From an uncultured Lachnospiraceae bacterium (lineage in GTDB: Bacteria > Bacillota > Clostridia > Lachnospirales > Lachnospiraceae), in assembly GCA_910584685.1 (NCBI GenBank), contig CAJUAO010000010.1:48038-112037 (forward strand): 64,000 nucleotides of DNA, in the 5' to 3' direction. This document shows positions 1-8,709 of the stretch, one piece after another (the stretch's first letter is position 1; each line of letters opens with the position of its first letter). The notes beneath the pieces are model-generated. The model did not search any database. It was not told the origin of the DNA and was given only the letters and a program-made list of their open reading frames with translations. The position numbers and the translations under genes are program-made.

Positions 1-412
1 TTATCTCAATAATGTCGTTTTGGGATATATTACTTCCTACCAGCCTTTCATACCTTGCCATATGGGCTTTCACCCTTGCCACCAGCTCGCTTGGGCTGAA
101 GGGCTTTGTAATATAATCGTCTGCTCCAAGCCCTAAACCTCTTACCTTATCTATATCATCCTTCTTTGCCGACACAACAATAACAGGAGTATTCTTTTTT
201 TCTCTTATCTTTTTACATATCTCAAATCCGTCAATATTCGGAAGCATTAAGTCAAGTATAAATAAATCAAAATCCTCCTCCAGCGCCTTTTTAAGTCCTG
301 CGTCACCCCTTGTCTCTATCTCCGCCTGAAAGCCCGACATCTCCAGATAATCCTTCTCCAGCTCTGCTATGCTTTCTTCGTCTTCTACTATCAAAATCCT
401 TTTTTCTTCCAC
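1..412 (-). CDS. OmpR-type response regulator, receiver domain, truncated by window edge
   Basis: The reverse strand from a GTG at 412 reads as a receiver domain. The start ILIVEDEESIAELEKDYLE carries the acidic pocket, LFILDLMLPNIDGFEI carries the phospho-acceptor Asp, VVVSA carries the switch Ser, and DDYITKPF carries the invariant Lys. The reading stays open to the window edge, so the DNA-binding half lies outside; an OmpR/PhoB winged helix is expected from the receiver type but not seen. The GTG start is chosen because AGGAGGT at 421-427 sits 8 nt upstream. The first 110 nt overlap the end of the sensor kinase gene in another frame, so the two are translationally coupled. The regulator follows the kinase, which is the less common order. 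Confidence 0.9.
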   Translation of the reverse strand, partial: MEEKRILIVEDEESIAELEKDYLEMSGFQAEIETRGDAGLKKALEEDFDLFILDLMLPNIDGFEICKKIREKKNTPVIVVSAKKDDIDKVRGLGLGADDYITKPFSPSELVARVKAHMARYERLVGSNISQNDIIEI

Positions 413-1934
413 CTTTCTTTACCTCCTGTGTGTATGTGTATTCGCTGTAATCGTCCGTCGCATCTGTTTTCTTCAATATAAAATGTATGGACAGACCTGT
501 TCCCTGGGTACTGAACGCCCAGATTGTCCCTCCGTGGGCCTCTATAATTTTCTTTACTATAGATAATCCAATTCCGCTGCCTCCCCTTTTTGAATTTCTT
601 GAAGCGTCTGTTCTGTAAAATCTCTCAAAAATATATGGCAGCTCCTCTGACGATACGCCCTTGCCATTGTCCTCTATCTCAAAATGTATAAAATCCTTCT
701 GGTCTTTTATACGGATATTTATTATTCCCTCCTCCTTGTCATTGTATTTCAGGGAGTTGCTTATAATATTGTTTATTACCCTCTTAAGCTGCTCCGGGTC
801 CGCCACCACCTCTGCGTTTTTATCCGTATAGTTAAAATAATTAAGCTTAAAGCCTTTACTGTCAAGCTCCGTGGAAAGCTCCTCAATACAGTCGTCAAAA
901 TAATCCCACACGTTAAGCTTTACAAAATGATAAGGTATGCTGTTTGTATCTATCCTTGAATATACGGTAAGCTCTCCTATAAGCCTGTCCATATCGTTCG
1001 CCTTGTTATATATGGTTTTTATATATTTATCCATCTTTTCCGGCGTATCCGCAACACCGTCCATTATCCCCTCAACATAGCCCTTTATGGCTGTTATAGG
1101 CGTCTTTAAATCATGGGAAATGTTGCTGATAAGCTCCTTGCTCTCAGTATCATTTTTCAGGTTTTCCTCTATGGACTGCTTAAGATGTACCCTCATTTCC
1201 TCATATGCGTCATACAGCCTTCCAAACTCGTCGTCCTTTGGATATGACAATGTAAATTCAAGATTGCCCGCCGTTATGTTCATTGTGGCATCCTTTAAAT
1301 TGTTTATAGGCTTAAGTATACTCTTATATATCCACAGGGACAGACATGCTCCCGTCATAACCATAAGAAGTATGGATATAATTATAAACTCCACAATAAG
1401 ACTCTTTATCTCCGGAAGCATGTGACCTATCTTGCCTGTTATATATACTGTTCCAAATTCACCCTCCCTGCATATAAAGGTCACAGGCTTAATAATATAG
1501 CTGCTGTTTCCCCTTATATAATACGTCGCAACCGATACGTCAGCGGCATTATCGTATTGGGGAAGCAGGGATACTATATTCGTGTCCTCATTATACAGAC
1601 CGTTATATATAAACCTTCCCTTATAATTTACTATAATTGAGGTTATATCTATGCAGTTTTCATTATCAAAGCTTTTCCAGACATTCCTGTCAGAGGGATT
1701 AAAGCCTTCGCCGGATATTTCCTCATTCACCTTGTCCCTTATTGACTCTGTTATAAGGTCAAGCATAGCCGTCTTATCAAAAATCTCGCTTTGTCCGTCA
1801 AGGCTGATATCATAATTTTCCTCCATCTCCTCAATCTGGTATTTTCCTAAAGAGATTCCAAACAGGCCAATCATAAGCACAGGAAATACGATGATTATAA
1901 AAAATGATATTTTAACCTTATTTGTAAGGCTCAT
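303..1934 (-). CDS. Membrane sensor histidine kinase (HAMP, HisKA, HATPase)
   Basis: Orthodox class I sensor kinase of 543 residues. A first membrane helix lies at about 9-29, an extracytoplasmic sensor region at 30-177, a second helix at 178-203 and HAMP at 204-257. The H-box has His274 in ISHDLKTPI, the N-box is near 389-394, DNGKG is at 422-426 and the GGSGIGLSIV G-box is at 451-460. It would phosphorylate the overlapping response regulator. The catalytic domain is complete by about residue 490. The last 36 or so residues are a basic, low-complexity tail read out of frame across the regulator start, so the true C-terminus is uncertain. ATG 1934 has GGGAG 7 nt upstream. A small GTCTGC/GCAGAC hairpin (1954-1976) lies just before that site. 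The signal sensed is not evident. Confidence 0.93.
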   Translation of the reverse strand: MSLTNKVKISFFIIIVFPVLMIGLFGISLGKYQIEEMEENYDISLDGQSEIFDKTAMLDLITESIRDKVNEEISGEGFNPSDRNVWKSFDNENCIDITSIIVNYKGRFIYNGLYNEDTNIVSLLPQYDNAADVSVATYYIRGNSSYIIKPVTFICREGEFGTVYITGKIGHMLPEIKSLIVEFIIISILLMVMTGACLSLWIYKSILKPINNLKDATMNITAGNLEFTLSYPKDDEFGRLYDAYEEMRVHLKQSIEENLKNDTESKELISNISHDLKTPITAIKGYVEGIMDGVADTPEKMDKYIKTIYNKANDMDRLIGELTVYSRIDTNSIPYHFVKLNVWDYFDDCIEELSTELDSKGFKLNYFNYTDKNAEVVADPEQLKRVINNIISNSLKYNDKEEGIINIRIKDQKDFIHFEIEDNGKGVSSEELPYIFERFYRTDASRNSKRGGSGIGLSIVKKIIEAHGGTIWAFSTQGTGLSIHFILKKTDATDDYSEYTYTQEVKKGGRKKDFDSRRRRKHSRAGEGLSGDVGLSGGDRDKG

Positions 1935-2041
1935 AAATACGCTCCCTTTCCCTGTCTGCCGGGAGATTGAGCAGACGTCATATTAATTCTTTTAAACATA
2001 TTATTAAGAGCAGTATAACATATTTTTTTACATATATATAG

Positions 2042-3115
2042 TTAACTTTTTATAAATTTGATGAATATAACCGTTGCGTCCCTGACAAGTATATATACAA
2101 CAGGCGACAGAAACATTCCCGTAAAGCCTAACAGCTTATAGCCTACATATATCGATATAAGCATCATAACAGGATGGACTCCTATTTTATTTCCTATAAG
2201 CTTCGGCTCCATAAACTCCCTTGTAAAATAGCATACCAAAAAAACGGTAAATATTATTGCCGCTTTAATAAAATTTCCCGCTGCTATATATATAATTGTC
2301 CATGGTATAAGCACCGTACCCACGCCAAATAAAGGCAGCGCATCCAATATACCTATGACTATGCCTACCAGCAGCGCATATTTATTTCCAAGAATCATAA
2401 AGCCGGCGACACATTCCGCCGCCACTACTGTCATAATAATGATTTGCGCCTTTATATATGCCTTTCCGGTATTTAGCGTTCTGGAGAACACAAATCTTAT
2501 CTCCCTGCTGAAATAGCAGCCCTCCAGATAATTCCTTATCTTATCCGTATCCTTAATAAATAAAAACAATGATACTATCACAAGAGCAATTCCTATAATA
2601 AAATCTATTACGGCAACAATGGCAGGAATAGATGTTCCCATTATAATGGATGTTATTTTTGTCTCCATATCGCACATAAAATTATCTATATTTTCTGATA
2701 CTGTTCTAAAGAGTGAATCTCCCTCCATTCCAACTGCATCTCCTACTGAATTGCAGATATCGCACAGATAATCATCCGCTTTGTCCATATATATATCCAT
2801 GTTTTCCAAAAGCGCCGTTACCTGCGCCAGTATTCCTCTTATAAGCCACCCTGACAGTATTACAAGCACAGCAGTTATGATTATTAATACTAATGTAGTT
2901 CCTACCATTTTATTTATATGAAAATACTTTTTTAAAAACATTACGATAGGCTTTATGATAATGGCAAGTAAAAGCCCAACAATAAATGGCCACAAAACCG
3001 GCAGCATATATTTTAAAAACAAAAAGGACACAAGCAGCAGTCCGCTGACAAATGCCAATACCCACAGCTTACGCCCATATTCATCTATAAACTTTTTCCT
3101 GACCTTTTCATTCAT
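2042..3115 (-). CDS. AI-2E family (YtvI/PerM-type) permease
   Basis: A 357-residue polytopic membrane protein. It has two N-terminal helices, a pair of helices near 60-95, a long soluble segment at about 95-160, and a cluster of C-terminal helices. The C-terminal part carries the family-type motifs IVIGILDALPLFGVG and FTREFMEPKLIGNKIG, followed by HPVMMLISIYVGYKLLGF. This is the AI-2E transporter superfamily layout of about 350 residues. Real substrates are mostly unknown; some members act as sodium or proton antiporters or in sporulation (YtvI), so no substrate is assigned. A second family member is at 62421-63653. The upstream site GGTGG is weak and no clear promoter was found, so it may be read through from another unit. 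Confidence 0.85.
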   Translation of the reverse strand: MNEKVRKKFIDEYGRKLWVLAFVSGLLLVSFLFLKYMLPVLWPFIVGLLLAIIIKPIVMFLKKYFHINKMVGTTLVLIIITAVLVILSGWLIRGILAQVTALLENMDIYMDKADDYLCDICNSVGDAVGMEGDSLFRTVSENIDNFMCDMETKITSIIMGTSIPAIVAVIDFIIGIALVIVSLFLFIKDTDKIRNYLEGCYFSREIRFVFSRTLNTGKAYIKAQIIIMTVVAAECVAGFMILGNKYALLVGIVIGILDALPLFGVGTVLIPWTIIYIAAGNFIKAAIIFTVFLVCYFTREFMEPKLIGNKIGVHPVMMLISIYVGYKLLGFTGMFLSPVVYILVRDATVIFIKFIKS

Positions 3116-3176
3116 GATGCCACCATATTTATTTAAATTTTTAGTCTATTATTTCCATAATAAATACGGCTTATTC

Positions 3177-3212
3177 AAAAAAAGAAGACCCATATTTATA
3201 ATAATGAGTCTT
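3177..3212 (-). terminator. Rho-independent terminator after metK
   Basis: On the minus strand AAGACTCAT pairs with ATGGGTCTT (9 bp, one G-U) around a 10-nt AT loop and runs directly into seven Ts. It lies 47 nt past the metK stop, in the correct orientation. Confidence 0.85.
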
Positions 3213-3258
3213 CCTTTGTATTATGTATTCATTTTCCGGTTAAATTACTAGCGCAAAA

Positions 3259-4446
3259 TTAAAGATACTTTTTTAAAGCTTCTGCCCTATCCGTCTTCTC
3301 CCAAGGAAGGTCAAGGTCGTTGCGTCCGAAATGTCCGTATGCTGAGGTCTGCTTATAGATTGGTCTTCTAAGGTCAAGCATCTTTATAATGCCTGCAGGT
3401 CTTAAATCAAAGTTTTCCCTTATTATCTCTACAAGCTTTTCATCTGAAAGCTTTCCTGTTCCAAAGGTATCTATCATAACTGACGTAGGATATGCTACTC
3501 CTATAGCGTATGAAAGCTGTATCTCACATCTTTCTGCAAGTCCTGCCGCAACTATATTCTTTGCAACATATCTTGCTGCGTATGCTGCTGAACGGTCTAC
3601 CTTAGTGCAGTCCTTTCCTGAAAAAGCACCGCCGCCATGACGGGCATATCCGCCGTATGTATCAACTATAATCTTTCTTCCCGTAAGACCTGAATCTCCA
3701 TGTGGTCCTCCCACAACAAATCTTCCTGTAGGATTAATAAAGAACTTTGTATTTTCATCTATAAGCTCCTTCGGCAGTACAGGCTCAAATACATGCTTCT
3801 TTATATCCTCATGTATCTGCTCCTGCGTCACGTCAGGGTCATGCTGTGTGGAAAGAACTACGGCGTTTAAGTGCACAGGCTTTCCTGCCTCGTCATATTC
3901 TACTGTAACCTGTGTTTTTCCATCAGGTCTTAAGTACTTTAATGTTCCGTTCTTTCTTACATCCGTAAGCTTTTTTGCAAGCTTATGGGCAAGGGCTATA
4001 GGATATGGCATATACTCCTCTGTCTCGTTTGTAGCGTAGCCAAACATCATTCCCTGGTCTCCTGCGCCTATGGCGTCAAGCTCTGTATCTGTCATTGTAT
4101 TTTCCTTTGCCTCAAGAGCCTTATCAACGCCTAAAGCAATATCCTCTGACTGCTTGTCAAGGGTGACTAAAACTGCGCATGTCTTTGCATCAATACCATA
4201 ATCAGCGTTTGTGTAGCCTATCTCCTCAAGAGTAGTCCTCACTACGTTCTGTATATCAACATTTGCCTTTGTGGTAATCTCTCCCATTACCACTACCATA
4301 CCTGTGGTAGTACATGTCTCACATGCTACCCTGCTCATTGGGTCCTGCGCCATCATGGCGTCAAGCACTGCGTCTGAAACGGCGTCGCAAATTTTATCAG
4401 GATGTCCCTCTGTTACTGATTCTGATGTAAATAATCTTTTTTCCAT
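3259..4446 (-). CDS. metK: S-adenosylmethionine synthetase
   Basis: Makes S-adenosylmethionine from methionine and ATP in the cytoplasm. The 395 residues are the usual family length. N-terminal LFTSESVTEGHPDKICD has the ATP-binding His, GAGDQGMMFGYA is the classic hexapeptide region, and GGGAFSGKDCTKVDRSAAY is the phosphate-binding loop. All catalytic regions look intact. It is transcribed alone from a strong promoter through a SAM-I riboswitch (4597-4692) with its own attenuator terminator (4552-4576), so expression should fall when SAM is plentiful. A second terminator follows the gene. The ATG at 4446 is preceded by a GGAAG-type site. Confidence 0.98.
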   Translation of the reverse strand: MEKRLFTSESVTEGHPDKICDAVSDAVLDAMMAQDPMSRVACETCTTTGMVVVMGEITTKANVDIQNVVRTTLEEIGYTNADYGIDAKTCAVLVTLDKQSEDIALGVDKALEAKENTMTDTELDAIGAGDQGMMFGYATNETEEYMPYPIALAHKLAKKLTDVRKNGTLKYLRPDGKTQVTVEYDEAGKPVHLNAVVLSTQHDPDVTQEQIHEDIKKHVFEPVLPKELIDENTKFFINPTGRFVVGGPHGDSGLTGRKIIVDTYGGYARHGGGAFSGKDCTKVDRSAAYAARYVAKNIVAAGLAERCEIQLSYAIGVAYPTSVMIDTFGTGKLSDEKLVEIIRENFDLRPAGIIKMLDLRRPIYKQTSAYGHFGRNDLDLPWEKTDRAEALKKYL

Positions 4447-4551
4447 CTTTCATCTTCCTTTCTATATGTATTCTTTATGTGCTTCCGCTTTACGGTTATA
4501 TGTTTGTATCAGCGGAATATATGGCCGTGCAGGAATAATTTCCTATAAATC

Positions 4552-4576
4552 AAAAAAGTCCGCTGTCAGCGGACTT
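4552..4576 (-). terminator. Riboswitch expression-platform terminator
   Basis: AAGTCCGC and GCGGACTT form a tight perfect stem followed by six Ts on the minus strand. It lies between the SAM-I aptamer and metK and is the OFF-state attenuator of the riboswitch. Confidence 0.93.
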
Positions 4577-4596
4577 GATTTCCAAGGTATCAAATC

Positions 4597-4692
4597 CTCT
4601 TATTGCTCGATTAACTCGCTCAGGTAGGCACCTTCCTCATGGGGGTTGCCGGGCTTCACAGATCCTTGTATCTCCACCGCTCTGAATAAGAG
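4597..4692 (-). promoter_or_regulatory. SAM-I (S-box) riboswitch aptamer
   Basis: The minus strand shows the S-box core in order: P1 5' strand CTCTTATT, then AGAGCGGTGGAG, GAAGCCCGGCAACC, GAAGGTGCC, and the P1 3' strand AATAAGAG. P1 pairs 4685-4692 with 4597-4604 perfectly. It sits directly upstream of metK and its terminator. SAM binding stabilises P1 and so permits the downstream terminator. Confidence 0.97.
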
Positions 4693-4734
4693 AAAATAAT
4701 ATTTAATTTTTATAAGCCATTTTCTTTCTTAAAT

Positions 4735-4763
4735 ATAATATTACTATTATATGTTTATGTCAA
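4735..4763 (-). promoter_or_regulatory. Sigma-A promoter for metK leader
   Basis: TTGACA (4763 to 4758), 17-nt spacer, TATTAT (4740 to 4735). The predicted start site is about 35 nt before riboswitch P1. The -35 box contains the murA stop codon TGA (4762-4760). Confidence 0.88.
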
Positions 4764-6055
4764 GCTGTTTTAAATTTAAATTTTTTTATATCCCTGTCAT
4801 TCTGCACTACGGCTATATTTCCTCCAAGCTTTGTAAGCTTCTGGGGAAAATCCTCATAGCCTCTCTGTATATAATGAATGTCATCCACAATCGTGTAGCC
4901 ATCCGCTCCAAGTCCTGCCAGAACCAGCGCTGCTCCTGCCCGAAGGTCCAATGCATTTACCTCGGCGCCCTTAAGGGTTTCAACGCCCTCAACAACCGCT
5001 ATATTTCCACCTTCTACCTTTATATTAGCCCCCATGCGCGTAAGCTCATCTGCATATTTAAAGCGGTTGTCAAATATGCTTTCAATAACAGTGCTTGTGC
5101 CCTTTGCAGTAGCCAGCGTCACTGTCATCTGAGGCTGCATATCCGTAGGAAATCCGGGATATACAAGGGTTTTTATCTGAGTGCCGTTAAGCTTTCCCAA
5201 GCCGATAACTCTTACGGCATCATCATACTCCTCCACGCTGCAGCCTATTTCATAAAGCTTTGCAGTGATTGCCTCCAAATGCTTTGGAATAACGTTCTTT
5301 ACAAGTATGTCTCCCTTTGTAACCGCCGCCGCGCACATGAAGGTGCCTGCTTCTATCTGGTCAGGAATAACGGAATACTCCGTACCGTGAAGCTTTTCTA
5401 CTCCCTTTATTCTTATAACGTCCGTACCTGCTCCCTTTATATTTGCGCCCATGCTGTTAAGCATATTTGCAACGTCTACGATATGAGGCTCCTTTGCAAC
5501 ATTTTCCATTATGGTAGTTCCCTTTGCAAGTGTAGCCGCAAGCATAATATTGATAGTTGCGCCTACCGATACCATATCAAAGAAAATATGACGTCCAACA
5601 AGCTCCTCTGCGCCTGCGATAATCTTTCCGTAGTCTATTCCTACCTTTGCGCCTAACAGCTTAAAGCCCTTTATATGCTGGTCTATAGCTCTTGTTCCAA
5701 GATTGCAGCCTCCCGGTATGGACACCTCTGCCCTCTTATATTTCCCAAGGAGAGAGCCCAACAGATAATATGACGCTCTCATTCTTTTTATGTATTCATT
5801 ATCGGCACATATGGAGGTTATATTGCTGCAGTTTATCTTTACGGTGTGCCTGCCTGTTCTTGTAATGTTTGCTCCAAGCTCTGCTATGGCGTCTATCAAT
5901 ACGTTTACATCCCTTACGTCAGGTAAATTATCTATAGTCACTGTTTCGTCAGTTAAAATTGAGGCCGCAAGAATAGGAAGCGCTGCATTTTTTGCACCGC
6001 TTATCCCTACCTCTCCAACTAAAGGCGCGCCGCCTTTAACAATGTATCTCTCCAT
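4760..6055 (-). CDS. murA: UDP-N-acetylglucosamine 1-carboxyvinyltransferase
   Basis: First committed step of peptidoglycan synthesis: transfers enolpyruvate from PEP to UDP-GlcNAc. The inside-out alpha/beta repeat fold is recognisable from ISGAKNAALPILAASIL at the N-terminus, with the UDP-GlcNAc-binding Lys and Asn. IPGGCNLGTRAIDQH carries the fosfomycin-sensitive catalytic Cys, and PGFPTDMQPQ lies in the C-terminal half. The start is placed at ATG 6055 (431 residues) because AAGGAG lies 7 nt upstream; a longer frame to 6079 has no such site. It has its own promoter at 6197-6224. The gene ends inside the metK -35 box, with no terminator seen between them. Confidence 0.96.
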   Translation of the reverse strand: MERYIVKGGAPLVGEVGISGAKNAALPILAASILTDETVTIDNLPDVRDVNVLIDAIAELGANITRTGRHTVKINCSNITSICADNEYIKRMRASYYLLGSLLGKYKRAEVSIPGGCNLGTRAIDQHIKGFKLLGAKVGIDYGKIIAGAEELVGRHIFFDMVSVGATINIMLAATLAKGTTIMENVAKEPHIVDVANMLNSMGANIKGAGTDVIRIKGVEKLHGTEYSVIPDQIEAGTFMCAAAVTKGDILVKNVIPKHLEAITAKLYEIGCSVEEYDDAVRVIGLGKLNGTQIKTLVYPGFPTDMQPQMTVTLATAKGTSTVIESIFDNRFKYADELTRMGANIKVEGGNIAVVEGVETLKGAEVNALDLRAGAALVLAGLGADGYTIVDDIHYIQRGYEDFPQKLTKLGGNIAVVQNDRDIKKFKFKTA

Positions 6056-6167
6056 TGCGATACTCCTTTTCATATTCAAACAAATGCTGTATTCAGTTTA
6101 TTATATATATTAAATAATCCGTATTTTATTCTTATCAGTATGGCAGATTTCCCCGCCGGATTTAAAT

Positions 6168-6224
6168 AAATCGAGCAGACCAAGCCGCTCGATTTGATTA
6201 TATCATAAAGAATTTATTTGTAAA
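6168..6224 (-). promoter_or_regulatory. murA promoter with a hairpin at the 5' end of the message
   Basis: TTTACA (6224-6219), 16-nt spacer, TATAAT (6202-6197), with a TG extended -10. A perfect 9-bp hairpin (AAATCGAGC/GCTCGATTT, 6168-6195) begins almost at the predicted transcription start, so the murA mRNA would start with a stem-loop. No T-run follows, so a terminator for the upstream peptidase gene is unlikely; 5' stabilisation is a reasonable inference. Confidence 0.75.
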
Positions 6225-6244
6225 GTTTTATTTGTTTAAATTTT

Positions 6245-7780
6245 TTAATCAAGGTAAGTAAGCGGATTTACCTTTGTTCCGTTTACAATAATTTCAAAAT
6301 GAACGTGAGGCCCCGTACTGTTTCCAGTGCTTCCCGAGCGTCCTATAACCTCTCCCTGCTGTACATATTCCCCTGACGATACAAGAACCTTACTCATATG
6401 ACCATATCTTGTCTGTATTCCGTTATCATGCTGAATGGTTACGCAATATCCGTAACCTCCGTACCAGCCTGCCTGTATAACCGTACCGCCGCAGGATGCC
6501 ATTATTGATGTTCCCGTGGAGCATGCCCAGTCCACGCCCCGGTGCACCGTTCCCCATCTTGCTCCAAAGCCTGATGACAGATAGCCTCCCGATATTGGCT
6601 TAATAAATGTAGGAGGAGTGATTGTTCCTCTCTCTATCACCTTTGCCTCTGCCTGTGTTATAACAGTTTCGCTGAGTATTTCCCTTTTACTCTCAACACC
6701 GTTTACATAGGTTACATTTGCCATTACCTCTCTGTAGCCCTCGGAGCCCTCGTTTAATACCTTGGAATATGTGTTATACTGGCTGTCATTATCCACATAC
6801 TCAACCGGAAGATTATAAGCCTCCTTATATGTCTTGTGCTCCTGTACAATAACCGACAGCTCAGGCTCAGGAACAGTAACATTTATTCTGTCGCCTACAT
6901 AAATGTTTTTATCTTCGCTATAGTCAGGATTCATTGCAAGAAGCTCGTCAAGGCTCAGCTCATACATCCTTGCTATGCCGCTTAAGGTGTCTCCCGAAAC
7001 AACCTCGTATATTTTATTTTCCTCCTTTTCCTTTGTTACCAGCTCTATAGCCTCGTCAAGAGATATAATCTGAGCTTCCGGTACATATGTCTCCACTATC
7101 TCAACATTTTCGGAAAAGTTTATGTTTACAATTCCATCCTCTGCCGGCAGGGGCTTTGACGCCTCATCTGTTTCCGGCTGGCTGCCGTCTGATGCCATAA
7201 CAACCGGCTGGTCTCTGTTAGCAGTATCAGCGCTTACAAACTCATAGGTAATATATGAAAATCTGGAATCTGTACTGTCAGTCAAAACAGACGTAAATTT
7301 ATCCTCCGCATCATACTTGCTCTTTGCGGCGTTTAAAAGCTGTACAACCTCCTCCTTTGAGCTTAACGTGACGGTAAAGCCTTCTATGTCTACTACATAC
7401 GCCTTATTTTTTACCTCAACAGATGAAGTCTTAAGCCTGTCATAAAGCTTGTCCGCAAGCTCCTCCTCTGACAGCTTCTTTCCATACAGCTTGTCCTCCT
7501 CATATATGTTAAGGTCATAATCTATAAATACAGACGCTTCATTTTCATTTTCCACCAAAAGCCTTGCCCTAAGATATGCTTCATTTGCCGTGTCAGGAGA
7601 GGAAACCACTCCTAGCCTTTCCCCGTTAAACACTACTGAATAATATCCCTCGTCTGTGGATGAAAGCTGCTCAAACCATGGAAAAAAAACAATCATAAAC
7701 CCACAGATAACAGTTGCAGATTTTATAAATACCCATTTTATTTTTTTATTATATTTTGTTATGCTTCTCAATATAATCAC
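6245..7780 (-). CDS. Membrane-anchored M23 peptidase with LysM and G5 domains
   Basis: Predicted cell-wall endopeptidase, 511 residues. An N-terminal membrane helix (about 16-35) serves as signal or anchor. A mixed region follows, then LysM at 257-303 (YEVVSGDTLSGIARMYELS), a G5 domain at about 307-385, and an M23 (LytM/lysostaphin-type) domain at 396-506. The zinc ligands are present: His413 and Asp417 in HRGVDW, and His494 in HVHFE, with His461 in GHMS also in place. It should bind peptidoglycan and cut peptide cross-links. The listed start is GTG 7780. A TTG three codons later (7771) has AGGTGA 5 nt upstream and may be the real start. It has its own strong promoter. Confidence 0.9.
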   Translation of the reverse strand: MIILRSITKYNKKIKWVFIKSATVICGFMIVFFPWFEQLSSTDEGYYSVVFNGERLGVVSSPDTANEAYLRARLLVENENEASVFIDYDLNIYEEDKLYGKKLSEEELADKLYDRLKTSSVEVKNKAYVVDIEGFTVTLSSKEEVVQLLNAAKSKYDAEDKFTSVLTDSTDSRFSYITYEFVSADTANRDQPVVMASDGSQPETDEASKPLPAEDGIVNINFSENVEIVETYVPEAQIISLDEAIELVTKEKEENKIYEVVSGDTLSGIARMYELSLDELLAMNPDYSEDKNIYVGDRINVTVPEPELSVIVQEHKTYKEAYNLPVEYVDNDSQYNTYSKVLNEGSEGYREVMANVTYVNGVESKREILSETVITQAEAKVIERGTITPPTFIKPISGGYLSSGFGARWGTVHRGVDWACSTGTSIMASCGGTVIQAGWYGGYGYCVTIQHDNGIQTRYGHMSKVLVSSGEYVQQGEVIGRSGSTGNSTGPHVHFEIIVNGTKVNPLTYLD

Positions 7781-7859
7781 CTGATTTCAATATTGTTGTG
7801 CAGCCCTTGCACAATCCTCTGTTTCTGGAAATACATCGTAATACTTACGTAACATTTAC

Positions 7860-7888
7860 ATTTTAGCAGTTTACATTCCGTTTGTAAA
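7860..7888 (-). promoter_or_regulatory. Sigma-A promoter for the M23 peptidase gene
   Basis: TTTACA (7888-7883), 17-nt spacer, TAAAAT (7865-7860), about 75 nt upstream of the start codon and just past the aroK stop. Confidence 0.8.
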
Positions 7889-7904
7889 CCCTTTTTATTT
7901 ATAT

Positions 7905-8414
7905 TTAACCGTTGTCCTTTAAAATATTCTCAATTATATGCACCGTCTCTCTAATACTTTGTCCTTTTTCCTCTACAATAAGGTCCGCATATTTTTCATA
8001 AAGGGGCGCTCTCTCGTCATACAATGCCCTAAGGTCCTGTCCTTCCTTTATCACAACTCCCCTGCCCTTTAAATCTCCAAGCCTTGCGCATATAATCTCA
8101 TAGGATGCCTTAAGATACACTATTATACCGGTCTTTTTCAGATGCTCCATTGCCTCCTCTCCGTATATAACGCTTCCGCCTGTGGCTATTACTGTATTTT
8201 CCATATTGATAGCCTTATTTACATTATTTTCAATTTCAATAAAGCCTTCAATTCCTTTTTTATTTATTATCTCCTTTAAAAGCATACCCGTTTTTTCCTG
8301 TATTATCAAATCCGAATCTGCAAATTTATATCCCAGCGCCTTTGCAAGCACTACTCCTGCCGAGCTTTTGCCTACTCCCGGCATTCCGATAAGTATAATA
8401 TTTTTTTTATTCAT
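7905..8414 (-). CDS. aroK: Shikimate kinase
   Basis: Phosphorylates shikimate in the chorismate pathway. The 169 residues match the family. Walker A is GMPGVGKSS, the shikimate-contacting Asp is in KFADSDLII, the GG loop is ATGGSVIYG, the LID region is GRGVVIKEGQDL, and the RxPLYxxYADL element (ERAPLYEKYADLIVE) is clear. Start ATG 8414 is chosen because GGAGG lies 6 nt upstream; a longer reading to 8444 lacks a site. A TGCCGCC-TTT-GGCGGCA hairpin (8427-8443) sits immediately 5' of this ribosome binding site. No other aromatic-pathway gene is next to it. It faces pgsA across a hairpin-rich spacer. Confidence 0.93.
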   Translation of the reverse strand: MNKKNIILIGMPGVGKSSAGVVLAKALGYKFADSDLIIQEKTGMLLKEIINKKGIEGFIEIENNVNKAINMENTVIATGGSVIYGEEAMEHLKKTGIIVYLKASYEIICARLGDLKGRGVVIKEGQDLRALYDERAPLYEKYADLIVEEKGQSIRETVHIIENILKDNG

Positions 8415-8426
8415 TTTAATCCTCCG

Positions 8427-8615
8427 TGCCGCCTTTGGCGGCATTAATAGTATTGAAAAACGCTGCTTTTTGCGTTTTTACGGTGTGAAATTTAATACTT
8501 CTTAGGTAGCGTCTTTTGCTGCCTTAGAAGTATTTTTCACTCTAATACCCTTTCATATCGCAGACACGTCTGCAATCCTGCCTGAATAGAAAGTGAAAAA
8601 TCTGTGATTTTCCAC
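8427..8615. repeat. Hairpin-rich spacer between aroK and pgsA
   Basis: No gene is visible from 8415 to 8793. Five consecutive inverted repeats occupy the aroK side. They are 8427-8443 (7 bp, 3-nt loop), 8456-8479 (AAAAACGC/GCGTTTTT), 8485-8540 (a 17-position stem with one mismatch and one G-U, extended past a 3-nt bulge by GTGAAA/TTTCAC), 8560-8573 (GCAGAC/GTCTGC) and 8593-8615 (10 positions, one mismatch, 3-nt loop). From about 8620 to 8709 only AT-rich sequence without a clear signal is seen. The block could be a folded aroK leader, a small RNA or a palindromic intergenic repeat. Confidence 0.6.
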
Positions 8616-8709
8616 ACTATTGCCCTATCTCTCTTAATTAATCCTGCCACCACCGGCTGAATAGGAACGATTATACACTATTTCACACTATTTCTCAACC
8701 CTATACTTA

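Noticed and set aside
4751..5656. 301-codon open frame on the plus strand opposite murA
   Set aside because: It is antisense to a clearly coding gene. Its composition (many Cys, Ser, Tyr, Lys) is what a reverse-frame reading of murA gives, and there is no ribosome binding site.
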